64,000 nucleotides of DNA from Oligoflexia bacterium (GTDB lineage Bacteria > Bdellovibrionota_G > JALEGL01), in assembly GCA_035326705.1 (NCBI GenBank), contig DAOLES010000003.1, positions 264,790 to 328,789 on the forward strand. The letters are read 5' to 3'. Within the stretch, counting starts at the first letter, position 1. Each line of letters starts with the position of its first letter. The position numbers and the translations under genes were made by a program. Below, one piece after another: positions 1 through 8,987 of this stretch. The notes below the pieces were generated by a model, which was not told the DNA's origin, did no database searches, and saw only the letters and a program-made list of their open reading frames with translations.

Positions 1-322
1 TTCGAATGGTATTTTCCATTCTAATTTTCTGATCTAAAAATATAGCCAAGACCAAACCTAAAACAATGGATATTCCTACATACAAGCTACTAAAAATTCC
101 CAGATTTTTAATGGCAATCCACCAGCGATCATTTTGAAAAAGTTTATCATACTGTTCAAGACCAACAAACGTGTGACTGGGTAATAAAGTAGAGTTGGTC
201 ATGGATAGCCATACCGTCCAAGCAATAAATCCGTAGATGAATACCACTGCCATTAAAAGTGTTGGAGAAATCATTACTTTAGCAACAGATTTCTCCCAGA
301 GACGATGTAGCTTAACTTTCAA
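1..322 (-). CDS. Sugar ABC transporter permease, MalF/UgpA type (partial, runs off left edge)
   Basis: About 107 codons of the N-terminal part are present and the rest lies beyond the left edge. The readable protein starts LKVKLHRLWEKS, then has a hydrophobic helix (ISPTLLMAVVFIYGFIAW) and continues with TNSTLLPSHTFVGLEQYDKLF. That layout (basic N-terminus, first membrane helix, a periplasmic stretch with an FVGLEQY-like motif) is typical of MalF-type importer permeases. The start is probably TTG at 322, since an in-frame stop lies at 338-340 and the first ATG is codon 17, inside the first helix. It follows the binding-protein stop by one base, so the two genes are co-transcribed. Substrate is inferred to be a hexose from the neighbours. 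Confidence 0.85.
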   Translation of the reverse strand, partial: MKVKLHRLWEKSVAKVMISPTLLMAVVFIYGFIAWTVWLSMTNSTLLPSHTFVGLEQYDKLFQNDRWWIAIKNLGIFSSLYVGISIVLGLVLAIFLDQKIRMENTIR

Positions 323-323
323 C

Positions 324-1595
324 TTATTGACTGGCCTTTATTGATTGATAAAGTTTTTCTGCGGCTTCTTTTTCAGACTGCTGTGAATTAAAGAAATTGG
401 TTACAACATCAAAAATTGCTCCCTGTACTGCGGGTGAGCTAGACATCCCATGCGCCATGCTGGGCAGAAAACTTTTTTTACTGATGCTGGCATTAATGTC
501 TTTAATAGATTGTTGTCCACAAGCATCAAACTCACTGTCTTTGATATTTTTATTTACAGGTACAGAGCCTTTATTGGTGTTAAATATTTTTTGAAACTCT
601 TCTTGTAAAATCAACTTAGCCATAGCATTTTGTGCTGCCTCAGATTTTGGATTTTTATTTTTAAACATAACAAAGCTGTCTACGTTGTAGGTAAAATCAC
701 CTTGAGTGCCTGGTACAGGTACACATAAATAATCTACACCTGGTTTTTTACCGGCTTTCACAAATTCACCTTTGGCCCAGTCTCCCATGATTTGCATACC
801 GGCACTGCCTTTAATAACCATGGCTGTTGCTTGATTCCAATCTCTCCCTGTACTGCCTTTATCCGTGTATTGTTTATAGGTTCTTAGTTTTTTAAAGGCA
901 TTTTGCATAGCCGCACCAGTTAAAGCTTCTTTTTTTAAATTTATAAACGCATCTGTATACAGTTTAGAGCCTCCTTCAGACAATACAATGGCTTCAAATA
1001 CGGTTGCATCTTGCCAGTTTTGCCCACCATGCGCAATTGGCGTAAAGTCTTTCAGTTTGTTTTTAACTGCGTAGTCTTCTAGGGCCTGTGCTGCAGATTC
1101 TAACTCTTGCCATGTTGTGGGTACTTTAACCTTAGCTTTTTTAAAGACGCTTGGGTTGACCCATAACCAGTTAACTCTGTGAATATTAACGGGAACAGCT
1201 ACATAATGTTTATTGTATTTAAGATGGTCAATCAGTGGACCATAGATTTTATTATCCCAATTTTCAGCTTTGGCAACTGCATCTAAATTTGCGTTTACAC
1301 CCATGCTGGCCCATTCTTGTATGGCAGGTCCTTTAATTTGCGCTGCTGTTGGGGCATTACCTGAAACCACCCTACTTTTTAAAACAGTCATAGCATTCTC
1401 ACCGCCGCCACCGGCTACCGCAAAATCTTTCCAAGTATGACCTTCTTTTTCAAGTAATTTTTTTAGCACATTAACGGCTTCTGCTTCACTTGCAGAAGTC
1501 CACCAATGTAGGACTTCAACTTCACCTGCAAAGCTATAATAAGAAAAACTTAAAACTAGGGCACAAAAAATATTTTTTAAATAAGTATAACTCAT
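324..1595 (-). CDS. Sugar ABC transporter periplasmic substrate-binding protein
   Basis: This is the extracellular solute-binding protein (family 1, COG1653) of a carbohydrate importer. A signal peptide covers about residues 1-23, with likely cleavage at SFA/GEV. The mature protein begins with a beta strand followed by HWWTSASEAEAV, and GNAPTAAQIKG near residues 79-89 is characteristic of the glucose/mannose-binding GtsA-like group. Length (423 aa) is normal. The permease gene follows one base downstream, and a ROK sugar kinase lies just upstream on the same strand, giving an uptake-and-phosphorylation unit. Glucose or a related hexose is the likely ligand, but this is inferred from family resemblance. 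The ATPase and second permease are not in the window. Confidence 0.9.
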   Translation of the reverse strand: MSYTYLKNIFCALVLSFSYYSFAGEVEVLHWWTSASEAEAVNVLKKLLEKEGHTWKDFAVAGGGGENAMTVLKSRVVSGNAPTAAQIKGPAIQEWASMGVNANLDAVAKAENWDNKIYGPLIDHLKYNKHYVAVPVNIHRVNWLWVNPSVFKKAKVKVPTTWQELESAAQALEDYAVKNKLKDFTPIAHGGQNWQDATVFEAIVLSEGGSKLYTDAFINLKKEALTGAAMQNAFKKLRTYKQYTDKGSTGRDWNQATAMVIKGSAGMQIMGDWAKGEFVKAGKKPGVDYLCVPVPGTQGDFTYNVDSFVMFKNKNPKSEAAQNAMAKLILQEEFQKIFNTNKGSVPVNKNIKDSEFDACGQQSIKDINASISKKSFLPSMAHGMSSSPAVQGAIFDVVTNFFNSQQSEKEAAEKLYQSIKASQ

Positions 1596-1657
1596 GCAAA
1601 GATTTGTATGTGCTCAAACTAAGATTGGCAAGAAATTCTTGAATATTTTCTGGGATC

Positions 1658-2551
1658 TTATCCTTTGTTTTTTGAAAAATAACCGACGGCAGCACCAATC
1701 ATACCTGCATCATCTCCTAAATGGGCCAGCATGATTTCTACATCCCTACCAGGATGGTTTTTTAAACGTATTTTTAGCTCTTCATACATTGTATTCTCAA
1801 ACAAATCTTTTGAGCGGCTCACCCGCCCACCAAGTAATATACGCTGAGGATTAAAAATATTGACCAATGAAGCAATAACTACCCCTAGATGCTTTCCCAA
1901 ATCATGATAAACTTGCTGGGCAGCTTCTTCACCTTTTCTTGCTTGGTCAGCGATGACTTTAAGACTTTTTTGGTGCTTGGCTTCTAATGCAGATGCTGAA
2001 ATATACGCTTCAATACAACCACGGTTGCCACACCCACACAGTGGACCATCCATTTGAATGGACATATGCCCCAATTCTCCAGCCATTGAGTCATAGCCCA
2101 ATAATAATTGACCATCAGATACAATGGCTCCACCGATGCCAGTTCCAATACCTAAATACAAGCAATCATTGATTCCTTGTGCATTCCCTAATTTTTGTTC
2201 CGCCAACATCACTGCATTAGCATCATTGAGCGTATGACACTGTTCTATAGCTAGGTCCATGGCTTGACATATTTGATCAATAATCTTGATATTAATCCAT
2301 TGCGGAAAATTAGGTGCACAGGCAATGGTTTGATCTTTTTTAACATAGCCTGGAATACTCAAACTAATGGGTAACTTTGTATCTTTAGCCAAGCCCTGAT
2401 AAAGCTTTTTTATCTGTTCAATCACATCTGAAAGTTTACGGCTGGCAACGGTTCGTTCAGATTTTTTTTGTAAAATATTAAGCTTTTGATCAATTAATGC
2501 AGCACGTAAATTATGACCACCTAAATCAAAAGCTATAAGTTTCTTATTCAT
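1658..2551 (-). CDS. ROK-family sugar kinase (glucokinase-like)
   Basis: Predicted cytosolic ATP-dependent hexose kinase of the ROK family, 297 aa. The phosphate-binding loop is DLGGHNLRAALID near residue 9, where most members have DxGGTK. The catalytic aspartate is expected at D110 in NDANAV. A glycine-rich ATP-binding segment is LGIGTGIGGAIV (133-144). The zinc site AGELGHMSIQ...CGCGNRGC (157-179) has its His and three Cys intact. There is no N-terminal HTH, so it is an enzyme rather than a NagC-type repressor. It is encoded 62 bases upstream of the sugar-binding protein on the same strand, which fits glucose phosphorylation after uptake. The exact sugar cannot be read from the sequence. 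Confidence 0.9.
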   Translation of the reverse strand: MNKKLIAFDLGGHNLRAALIDQKLNILQKKSERTVASRKLSDVIEQIKKLYQGLAKDTKLPISLSIPGYVKKDQTIACAPNFPQWINIKIIDQICQAMDLAIEQCHTLNDANAVMLAEQKLGNAQGINDCLYLGIGTGIGGAIVSDGQLLLGYDSMAGELGHMSIQMDGPLCGCGNRGCIEAYISASALEAKHQKSLKVIADQARKGEEAAQQVYHDLGKHLGVVIASLVNIFNPQRILLGGRVSRSKDLFENTMYEELKIRLKNHPGRDVEIMLAHLGDDAGMIGAAVGYFSKNKG

Positions 2552-2839
2552 TGCCTGCTCTAAATAACATTTATTAGTTAGAGTAGAAAGTAGAATGATT
2601 TTACTTATGATACTTTCTTTACACTAAATTTTAGATGAAGTAAGCGTCAGTTTAAAAGCTTATTTACTCTTTGTAGTAAAATAACAAATATTATTTTCTT
2701 GTACATTATGTACGTTTACCAGCATTGATTGAACGCAATTTTTTATTAAACTTTAATAATTACTCATATAAAAAAAATATTTTTTAAAAACTCAATATAT
2801 GAATTTTATTTCATGAAAAAATATGCTATATTATAATTT
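2552..2839. other. Divergent AT-rich intergenic region
   Basis: This 288-base spacer separates the minus-strand kinase from the plus-strand export operon. It is very AT-rich, with long A and T runs, and holds no ORF or hairpin I can support. It should contain promoters for both directions; the only convincing one is the extended -10 just before 2840, listed separately. Confidence 0.5.
2824..2832 (+). promoter_or_regulatory. Possible extended -10 promoter placing the transcript start at the HTH gene's ATG
   Basis: TGC followed by TATATT (2824-2832) matches the extended -10 pattern TGnTATAAT. The +1 would fall about 7-8 bases further on, essentially at the ATG at 2840. No purine-rich Shine-Dalgarno precedes that ATG. 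The arrangement suggests a leaderless mRNA, but in DNA this AT-rich a chance match is possible. Confidence 0.4.
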
Positions 2840-3130
2840 ATGATATCGTCTCAATGGACTTTTTTTTCTAATCATGCCCATGTTTTGTTTATACTTTATC
2901 AACATCCAAATATAACCATGAAAGATATATCAACTGCTGTAGGCATTACAGAACGTGCTGTTCATAAAATCATTAAAGAACTAGAAGCGTTTTACTACAT
3001 AAAATCAAAAAAAGAAGGACGTAGAAACACTTATACTTTAAACTTAAATAAACCCTTAAGACACAAAATAGAAAAACACTGTAAAATCAAAGATCTTATT
3101 CAATTAATAAGTCTAGAAGATAAAAAATGA
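2840..3130 (+). CDS. Small winged-helix (MarR/ArsR-like) transcriptional regulator
   Basis: A 96-residue DNA-binding protein consisting of a single winged helix. The opening WTFFSNHAHVLFILYQHP and the recognition region VGITERAVHKIIKELEA (about residues 34-50) followed by a wing with KKEGRRNTYTL match a compact helix-turn-helix family in which WTFLTNHAxVL and GITERAxxxIVxDL are recurrent. It probably regulates the export genes it overlaps: its TGA and the next ATG share bases (ATGA at 3127-3130). No effector domain is visible. The start at 2840 is preferred because the family motif begins at once, although no ribosome-binding site precedes it. Confidence 0.8.
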   Translation: MISSQWTFFSNHAHVLFILYQHPNITMKDISTAVGITERAVHKIIKELEAFYYIKSKKEGRRNTYTLNLNKPLRHKIEKHCKIKDLIQLISLEDKK

Positions 3131-4782
3131 AAACAACAAACTCAGCACCCTTAAAAACTCTAAAACTCCTTTTTGCATTGATTATCAAAAACAGTAAAGA
3201 TTTTGCTCTCAATATTCTTTTTTTTGGTTTGCTGGTCTCTGTTCTAAGTCTTGCTATTCCTCTTTCAGTGCAAACATTGGTTAATAGCATCAGTTTTACC
3301 TCACTCAATCAACCTATAGCAGTTGTTAGCATCCTTCTGTTTATTGTTTTAATTAGCTCTGCTATTTTCCAAGTTTTGCAAACATGGCTTATTGACCTTT
3401 TTCATAGAAAAGTTTTTGCTCATCTGGGCTCTGAAGTAGCCAATAGAATTTATTTAGCAAAAGCAGAACTTTATAAAAATCAAAATGTACCTGAACTAAT
3501 CAATCGTTTTTTTGATATTTTTACTTTGCAAAAAAGTTTAGCAACCTTAATGACTGACGGCTTTGCTTTATTTTTACAATTGACTATTGGCTTGCTGTTT
3601 ATTGCTTTTTATCACCCTTTATTCTTGGCATTTGATGCTTTTTTAATCCTATATCTTTTTTGCATATGGTTTTTTTTTGGACAAAAAGCAATACAAACCG
3701 CTATTAATGAATCCAAAGCAAAGTATAAATTTGTGAATTGGTTAGAACAGTCAAGTAAAGCTTATGAACTGCTCGCTGCAACTAAGGTTAAAACCATTAC
3801 TTATCAAAAGTCTGAAAACTATATCTCTTCTTACGTAGAAAAAAGAAAACAACATTTCACTTACCTTTTAGCACAAACAATCATGCTCACTACTTTGTTT
3901 GCTATTTCAAGTTCTTTATTATTAGGTTTAGGTGGTTACTTGGTTAATCAAAATCAACTTTCATTGGGACAGTTGGTTGCTGCTGAAATTATTGTGACCA
4001 GTATTTTGATTAACCTTTCTAAATCTTCTAAATATCTTGAACTATTTTATGATTTAGTTGCTGCCTGCGAAAAAATATCTCATTTATTCTCATTTAAAAT
4101 TGAACAAAAAAACAATAAAATTCGTTCCTTTGATAGAATTGATATTTCAATCAAAGACATTTATATTTCAAATAGAGATAAATACTTTCAATTATCTTTG
4201 GATATCCCTTTCAAAAATAAAGTTTATTTTCATGTCAATGAGAGTTCTTGTAAAGAAATTCTCCTTGATCATCTTTTTGGTCAAAATAACACAGGCAGTG
4301 GTCATTTATTTATTAACAATGAAAAATCCAATAACATCCCCATTCAAGACTTAAGACTAAATATATACGACTGTGGTTACCCTAATTTTATTGAAGGTAG
4401 TATTAAAGATAACTTAACCCTAGGTTTATCTAACATTGATGACAAAGAGATTTATAAAGTCTTAGAACTTTTAGAATTGGAAGAAAGCATTAGCACTTTT
4501 AACAAACAACTCAATACATTAATGCTTCCTAATGGTTCACCTTTATGGAAAAGTCAATTACCTAGATTGGATATTGCCAGAGCAATTCTTTTAAAACCTA
4601 AAGTATTAATTTTAAATGAATCCTTTCAATTACTTTCAAAAGAACGCCAAGATAAAGTTTTAGATTATATTACTTCTAGCGAGCATTCTTGGACTGTATT
4701 ACACTTTGATAAACAACCGACCAATTCAAAAAGATATGACCAAATTGTTTCACTAAAATGGGAAAGAAAAAATGAATATTGA
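3127..4782 (+). CDS. ABC-exporter-like membrane protein with a degenerate nucleotide-binding domain
   Basis: A 551-residue type I (HlyB/MsbA-like) ABC exporter half. Residues 1 to about 325 are a six-helix transmembrane domain. Residues about 335-551 align with an ABC ATPase domain, but the catalytic motifs have decayed. The Walker A position reads VNESSCKEI (370-378) instead of GxSGSGKST. The signature position reads LWKSQ (473-477) instead of LSGGQ. Walker B reads VLILNES (493-499), with Asn replacing the Asp. The Q-loop, D-loop and switch-His positions are also lost. The reading frame is intact over the whole length, so this is not a broken gene. It overlaps both neighbours (HTH and HlyD genes). 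There is no N-terminal C39 peptidase domain. How it would be energised is unknown. Confidence 0.85.
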   Translation: MKTTNSAPLKTLKLLFALIIKNSKDFALNILFFGLLVSVLSLAIPLSVQTLVNSISFTSLNQPIAVVSILLFIVLISSAIFQVLQTWLIDLFHRKVFAHLGSEVANRIYLAKAELYKNQNVPELINRFFDIFTLQKSLATLMTDGFALFLQLTIGLLFIAFYHPLFLAFDAFLILYLFCIWFFFGQKAIQTAINESKAKYKFVNWLEQSSKAYELLAATKVKTITYQKSENYISSYVEKRKQHFTYLLAQTIMLTTLFAISSSLLLGLGGYLVNQNQLSLGQLVAAEIIVTSILINLSKSSKYLELFYDLVAACEKISHLFSFKIEQKNNKIRSFDRIDISIKDIYISNRDKYFQLSLDIPFKNKVYFHVNESSCKEILLDHLFGQNNTGSGHLFINNEKSNNIPIQDLRLNIYDCGYPNFIEGSIKDNLTLGLSNIDDKEIYKVLELLELEESISTFNKQLNTLMLPNGSPLWKSQLPRLDIARAILLKPKVLILNESFQLLSKERQDKVLDYITSSEHSWTVLHFDKQPTNSKRYDQIVSLKWERKNEY

Positions 4783-5815
4783 GTTTAATTCTAGCACAGA
4801 GAAATCAGAATTTTTTAAAACCAAAGATTTAATCCAATCTCCTAAATTTATATGGTTCCTAAGTATCAGCACCTTTAGTTTATTTACATTACTTTTACTC
4901 TTATTAATTTTTGTTCCCTGGCAGCAAACAACCGCAGGAGATGGCCACGTTATTGCTTTAGATCCAAACGATAGAATTCAGGATCTAGAAAGTTTTGTCG
5001 ATGGTATCGTATCAAAATGGTATGTTAAAGATGGCAGTATTGTAAAAAAAGGTGACCCTATTGTTGAAATTATTGACAATGATCCTCTTCTTATAAACCG
5101 ACTAACTAGAGAAACTCAAGCAAAGCGCAAAAAAGTAGATGTTTCCAAAATTGCTGCTCAAACAGCAAAAAATAATTTTTTACGTCAAGAAAAGTTATAC
5201 AAAGAAGGCTTAGCATCACAAAAAGATTTTGAATATGCCACAATAAATTACAAAAAGCTTTTATCACAATTAGCTCAAGATGAGGCTGAACTAGCTAAGT
5301 CTGAAGTTTCTCTTTCAAGACAAGAACTAAGAATAGTTAAAGCACCATCTGATGGAACAGTTTTATATGTCATCCCTGGGTCAAATAATCTGATTATCAA
5401 AAAAGGAGATAAGGTTGCGCGTTTTTTACCAAAAACTCAACAGCGTGCAGTAGAAATTTTTATTGACGGTAATGATTTTCCATTGGTCTATGCTGGTAGA
5501 AAAGTAAGAATTCAATTTGAAGGTTGGCCAGCAGTTCAATCAACTGGTTGGCCTTCTCTTGCCATTGGCACATTTGCAGGCACTGTCTGGTCTACGGACT
5601 CTTCACAAGAAAAAAATGGTAAATTTAGAGCCATTATTGTACCTGATTTATCAGAAAGACCTTGGCCTAGTGAAAGATTCTTACGTCAAGGCACAAGAGC
5701 TCATGCTTGGGTTACTTTAGATGAAGTAACATTGGGTTATGAATTATGGCGAAGATTTAATGGTTTTCCAATTGCAGTTGATAAAAACTTAGATACCCTG
5801 GGCTCTGTAAAGTAA
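4772..5815 (+). CDS. HlyD-family periplasmic adaptor (membrane fusion protein)
   Basis: A 347-residue adaptor that would bridge the inner-membrane component at 3127 and the TolC protein at 5815. A short cytosolic N-terminus is followed by one membrane helix near residues 27-48. A split lipoyl-like domain follows (VDGIVSKWYVKDGSIVKKGD, then VKAPSDGTVLYVI), flanking a helical hairpin of about residues 100-185 containing NFLRQEKLYKEGLASQKDFE. A beta-barrel domain makes up the rest. The start overlaps the previous gene by 11 bases and the stop TAA shares a base with the next ATG, so translation is likely coupled along the operon. Confidence 0.92.
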   Translation: MNIEFNSSTEKSEFFKTKDLIQSPKFIWFLSISTFSLFTLLLLLLIFVPWQQTTAGDGHVIALDPNDRIQDLESFVDGIVSKWYVKDGSIVKKGDPIVEIIDNDPLLINRLTRETQAKRKKVDVSKIAAQTAKNNFLRQEKLYKEGLASQKDFEYATINYKKLLSQLAQDEAELAKSEVSLSRQELRIVKAPSDGTVLYVIPGSNNLIIKKGDKVARFLPKTQQRAVEIFIDGNDFPLVYAGRKVRIQFEGWPAVQSTGWPSLAIGTFAGTVWSTDSSQEKNGKFRAIIVPDLSERPWPSERFLRQGTRAHAWVTLDEVTLGYELWRRFNGFPIAVDKNLDTLGSVK

Positions 5816-7209
5816 TGCTAGTTAGATCAATTATACTTTTATCCCTAATTTTTAAATTTGCTTTTGCAAAAAATAACTCTTATTTGTCTTTAAAACAACT
5901 GCTTAAAAGTGCAAGTGAGTTTCATCCAGAAATGATGAGCCAGTACGAAAAAATAAAACAAAGTGAACAGGATATTAATATTGCTAAAAGTTTTTTTGAC
6001 ACTAAACTTAATTTTGAAAACAATTACGCAGCAAATGGATTTTACGATGGCAGCTATTTTTCTACTTTTTTTGAACAAAGTCTACCATGGTCTAGTATAA
6101 ATTTATACGGACAGTTTAAAAAAAGCAATGGCAACTTTCCTGACTATGAAGGTCATCTTGAGACACTGAGCCAAGGAGAGATGAGCTTTGGAATTGAATG
6201 GTCAATCTTAGAATCTTTTATAACTGATCCGAGAAAGATTGCCATACTAGAGGCAGAGTTTAAAAATAACATTGAAGTACAACAAGCTCAGCTTGTGAAA
6301 ATTTTTTTTCAAGAAAAAGCTGCTCAAGCTTTTTTTAAGTGGAAAGCATATGTCAAAATTTTTAACACCTATCAAAATCTACTAGCTCTTGCACAAAATA
6401 GACAAGAAGGTTTGATAAAACGAAATAAATTTGGAGACCTTGCAACAATTTATATTGAAGAAAACCAACGTTATATTTTTGAAAGAGAAAGGAAAGTGCT
6501 GTTAGCAAAACAACTTCTTGACAATGCCATCATAGAGCTTCTTTTTTTCTTGAGAAATTCTGAAGGAAATATTCAATATACTCCTGATACCTTTAAACTA
6601 GAGCCTGATGAAATTGATGAAGGGGCTTTGAGTTTCGAGGACACAGACAGTTCTGCTATAAATAATTTTCCAGGTCTTAGCATCTTTCTTTTTAGAAAAA
6701 AAATTATTGACCAAACCATGCAGTATTTAAAAATTAAGCGTTTACCTGACTTAAAAATTAAAACTAAATACAGTAAAGACCTTGGAACTGGTTCACAATC
6801 ACTTGCTCCTCAAGAATTCGATATATCATCAAATTTTTCTTTTCCTTTGCAAAACAGAAAAAATAAAGCAACCTATTTAAAAGCAAAAAGTAAATTAAGA
6901 GAACTTAATTTTTCTTATCAAGCAGAGAAAGAAAAGCTTAATAATGCTTATAAACAAATTCTTGTATCAAAAAATACTGCGCAAAAACAACTGAAGGTTA
7001 TTCAACAAGAAGTTACAATTGCAAAGAAGCTTGCTCAGGCAGAACGTATCCGTTGGGAAAATGGTGATAGTAATTTTTTATTGGTTAACCTTAGAGAACA
7101 AGATCTTGCCGCAACCAATATAGAGCTTATCAAGACCCACCTTGCTTTGGAGACACTCTGGGTTCAAAACTTGGGAATAACCAATAACTTTGAGAAACTA
7201 CTTCATTAA
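5815..7209 (+). CDS. TolC-family outer-membrane efflux/export channel
   Basis: A 464-residue outer-membrane factor. A signal peptide ends near residue 18 (FAFA/KNN). The mature protein has the internal duplication of TolC-type channels: long amphipathic helices near residues 110-230 and 350-440, separated by strands expected to form the outer-membrane barrel. It is the last gene of the HTH/ABC-like/HlyD/TolC operon, and its ATG shares a base with the HlyD stop. The last codons overlap the end of the convergent ABC-2 permease by four bases. No cargo gene (RTX toxin, bacteriocin) lies next to it, so the substrate is unknown. Confidence 0.9.
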   Translation: MLVRSIILLSLIFKFAFAKNNSYLSLKQLLKSASEFHPEMMSQYEKIKQSEQDINIAKSFFDTKLNFENNYAANGFYDGSYFSTFFEQSLPWSSINLYGQFKKSNGNFPDYEGHLETLSQGEMSFGIEWSILESFITDPRKIAILEAEFKNNIEVQQAQLVKIFFQEKAAQAFFKWKAYVKIFNTYQNLLALAQNRQEGLIKRNKFGDLATIYIEENQRYIFERERKVLLAKQLLDNAIIELLFFLRNSEGNIQYTPDTFKLEPDEIDEGALSFEDTDSSAINNFPGLSIFLFRKKIIDQTMQYLKIKRLPDLKIKTKYSKDLGTGSQSLAPQEFDISSNFSFPLQNRKNKATYLKAKSKLRELNFSYQAEKEKLNNAYKQILVSKNTAQKQLKVIQQEVTIAKKLAQAERIRWENGDSNFLLVNLREQDLAATNIELIKTHLALETLWVQNLGITNNFEKLLH

Positions 7210-7967
7210 CTCTTTAAACGATATCCTGTTTTAAAAATCCAACGAATAATTAAAATACATATAACCAACATCACTGCAATAGCTTTTAAACTTAACCACA
7301 CACTAAAGTCAGAGTTTTCATAAAAGCTCCATCTAAAACCATTGATTAAATAAACCACTGGGTTAAGCATAGAAACTTTTTGCCAAAACTCTGGCAACAT
7401 TTTAATGGAGTAAAAACTACCGCCTAAAAACGTTAGGGGTGTAATAATTAATACTGGGATAATATTAAGTTTTTCAAAACCATCCGCCCACAAACCAAGA
7501 ATAAAGCCTAACATACTAAAGGTTATACAGGTTAAACACAAAAAGAGAATCATAATGAAAACATGCTTAATATAAAGATCCACAAAAAAGAAAGATGTTA
7601 ACAAAATGATTGTCCCAATGATCAATGATTTACTGGCAGCTGCCCCTACATAACCAATAATAATTTCTACATATGAAACTGGCGCAGATAACACTTCATA
7701 AATTGTTCCAGTAAAACGTGGAAAGTAAATGCCAAAAGATGCATTGGATATACTTTGGGTTAATACAGATAACATAATCAAGCCAGGAACAATAAAAGAA
7801 CCATAACTCACGCCATCTATATCCTGCATTCTTGAACCAATAGCTGAACCAAATACAATAAAATACAAAGCAGTTGAAATTACTGGCGAGGCAATGCTTT
7901 GCATGGCTGTCCGCCACATTCTTTTCATTTCAAAATTATAAATGGCTTTAATGGCTTGAATATTCAT
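7206..7967 (-). CDS. ABC-2 type transporter permease (YadH/NodJ-like)
   Basis: A 253-residue integral membrane protein with about six transmembrane helices, the permease of a two-gene ABC-2 exporter. The opening (AIYNFEMKRMWRTAMQSIASP), a GFILGLWADGFEKLN segment and a FLGGSFYSIKMLPEFWQ loop are typical of the YadH/NodJ group, where GG.FY..LP is a hallmark. The start overlaps the stop of the upstream ATPase by four bases, so the two subunits are translationally coupled. The substrate cannot be deduced; relatives export lipids, polysaccharide precursors or drugs. Confidence 0.9.
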   Translation of the reverse strand: MNIQAIKAIYNFEMKRMWRTAMQSIASPVISTALYFIVFGSAIGSRMQDIDGVSYGSFIVPGLIMLSVLTQSISNASFGIYFPRFTGTIYEVLSAPVSYVEIIIGYVGAAASKSLIIGTIILLTSFFFVDLYIKHVFIMILFLCLTCITFSMLGFILGLWADGFEKLNIIPVLIITPLTFLGGSFYSIKMLPEFWQKVSMLNPVVYLINGFRWSFYENSDFSVWLSLKAIAVMLVICILIIRWIFKTGYRLKS

Positions 7968-8884
7968 TTTTTCTCCACAAGTTTAACAAAAATTTCTTCT
8001 AAAGATGTTTCCTGAGTTTTGATGTCATCAATGATTAACTGACAATCTTCTAGACATCTAAAAAAGCTGGTTACATTTTTTTGTCTAATATCATAAGTAT
8101 AGGTTATTGATGACCCGTCATCAGATAAACTAACATCGTATTGATTTAAATTTTCCGGAAGGGTCTGTAATGCTGTTTTAAGAAAAATAGTTAAACTTTT
8201 TTTGCCCAATTTACCCATCAATGAAGCTTTATCATCTACTACAATTATTTCACCTTCATTGATCACTGCAATTCTATCTGCCATGCGCTCAGCTTCTTCT
8301 ATATAGTGTGTTGTCAATACAACACTAACCCCACTTTTTCTTAGTTCATCCACTTGTCGCCACATGCTTTCTCTGAGCTGAACATCCACGCCTGCTGTAG
8401 GTTCATCTAAAAATAAAATTTTAGGCTCGTGCGCTAAAGCTTTAGCAATCATGACTCTTCGTTTCATGCCTCCAGATAGTGCACCTAACTTTTCATTCCT
8501 TTTTTCCCATAAGGATAAGCTTTCTAAAGTTTTTTGAATATAAGCTGCATCGGCTTTTAAACCAAAAATACCTCTTGAAAAACTCACTGTATCCACTACT
8601 TTTTCAAATAAATCTCTGGTTATCTCTTGTGGGACCAAGCCTATCAATTGCCTAACTTTTCTATAATCATCAACAATATCCAAATCATTGACTGTAATTT
8701 GTCCAGAGGTAACTTTAATTAAACTACAGACAGCACTGATTAAAGTTGTTTTACCCGCGCCGTTAGGTCCTAACAAAGCCAGTATTTCCCCTTGTTTTAG
8801 TTCCAAATTAATATTTTTTAATGCCTCAAAACCACCATCATAGGTTTTATTTAAATTTTTAATTTTTAATATTGTTTGTGCCAT
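7964..8884 (-). CDS. ABC-2 transporter ATP-binding protein (YadG/CcmA-like)
   Basis: The cytosolic ATPase for the permease that follows, 306 aa from the chosen start. All motifs are intact: Walker A GPNGAGKTT (39-47), signature LSGGMKRR, Walker B ILFLDEPTAGVD, and the switch His in TTHYIEEAE. A C-terminal domain of about 80 residues follows. An upstream in-frame TTG at 8944 would add 20 residues (LLKLLSCQDL...) unlike anything in the family. ATG at 8884 opens directly into the conserved TILKIKNLNKTYDG strand, so I use that. Confidence 0.92.
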   Translation of the reverse strand: MAQTILKIKNLNKTYDGGFEALKNINLELKQGEILALLGPNGAGKTTLISAVCSLIKVTSGQITVNDLDIVDDYRKVRQLIGLVPQEITRDLFEKVVDTVSFSRGIFGLKADAAYIQKTLESLSLWEKRNEKLGALSGGMKRRVMIAKALAHEPKILFLDEPTAGVDVQLRESMWRQVDELRKSGVSVVLTTHYIEEAERMADRIAVINEGEIIVVDDKASLMGKLGKKSLTIFLKTALQTLPENLNQYDVSLSDDGSSITYTYDIRQKNVTSFFRCLEDCQLIIDDIKTQETSLEEIFVKLVEKK

Positions 8885-8987
8885 AACTGGCCCAGAAGAT
8901 AACGGCTGTTCAAGATCTTGACAAGACAAAAGCTTTAAAAGCACAAAAGTTTTTTGCTTAAATTCATCAGTTTGGTAGAAAAAAAAT

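Noticed and set aside
3127..4782. The degenerate ABC protein as a frameshifted pseudogene
   Set aside because: The frame is open for 551 codons, overlaps both neighbours properly and shows no internal stops, so I treat it as an intact gene with altered function.
8885..8944. Longer N-terminus of the ABC-2 ATPase from TTG at 8944
   Set aside because: The extra 20 residues have no family match, and the ATG at 8884 begins exactly at the conserved strand.
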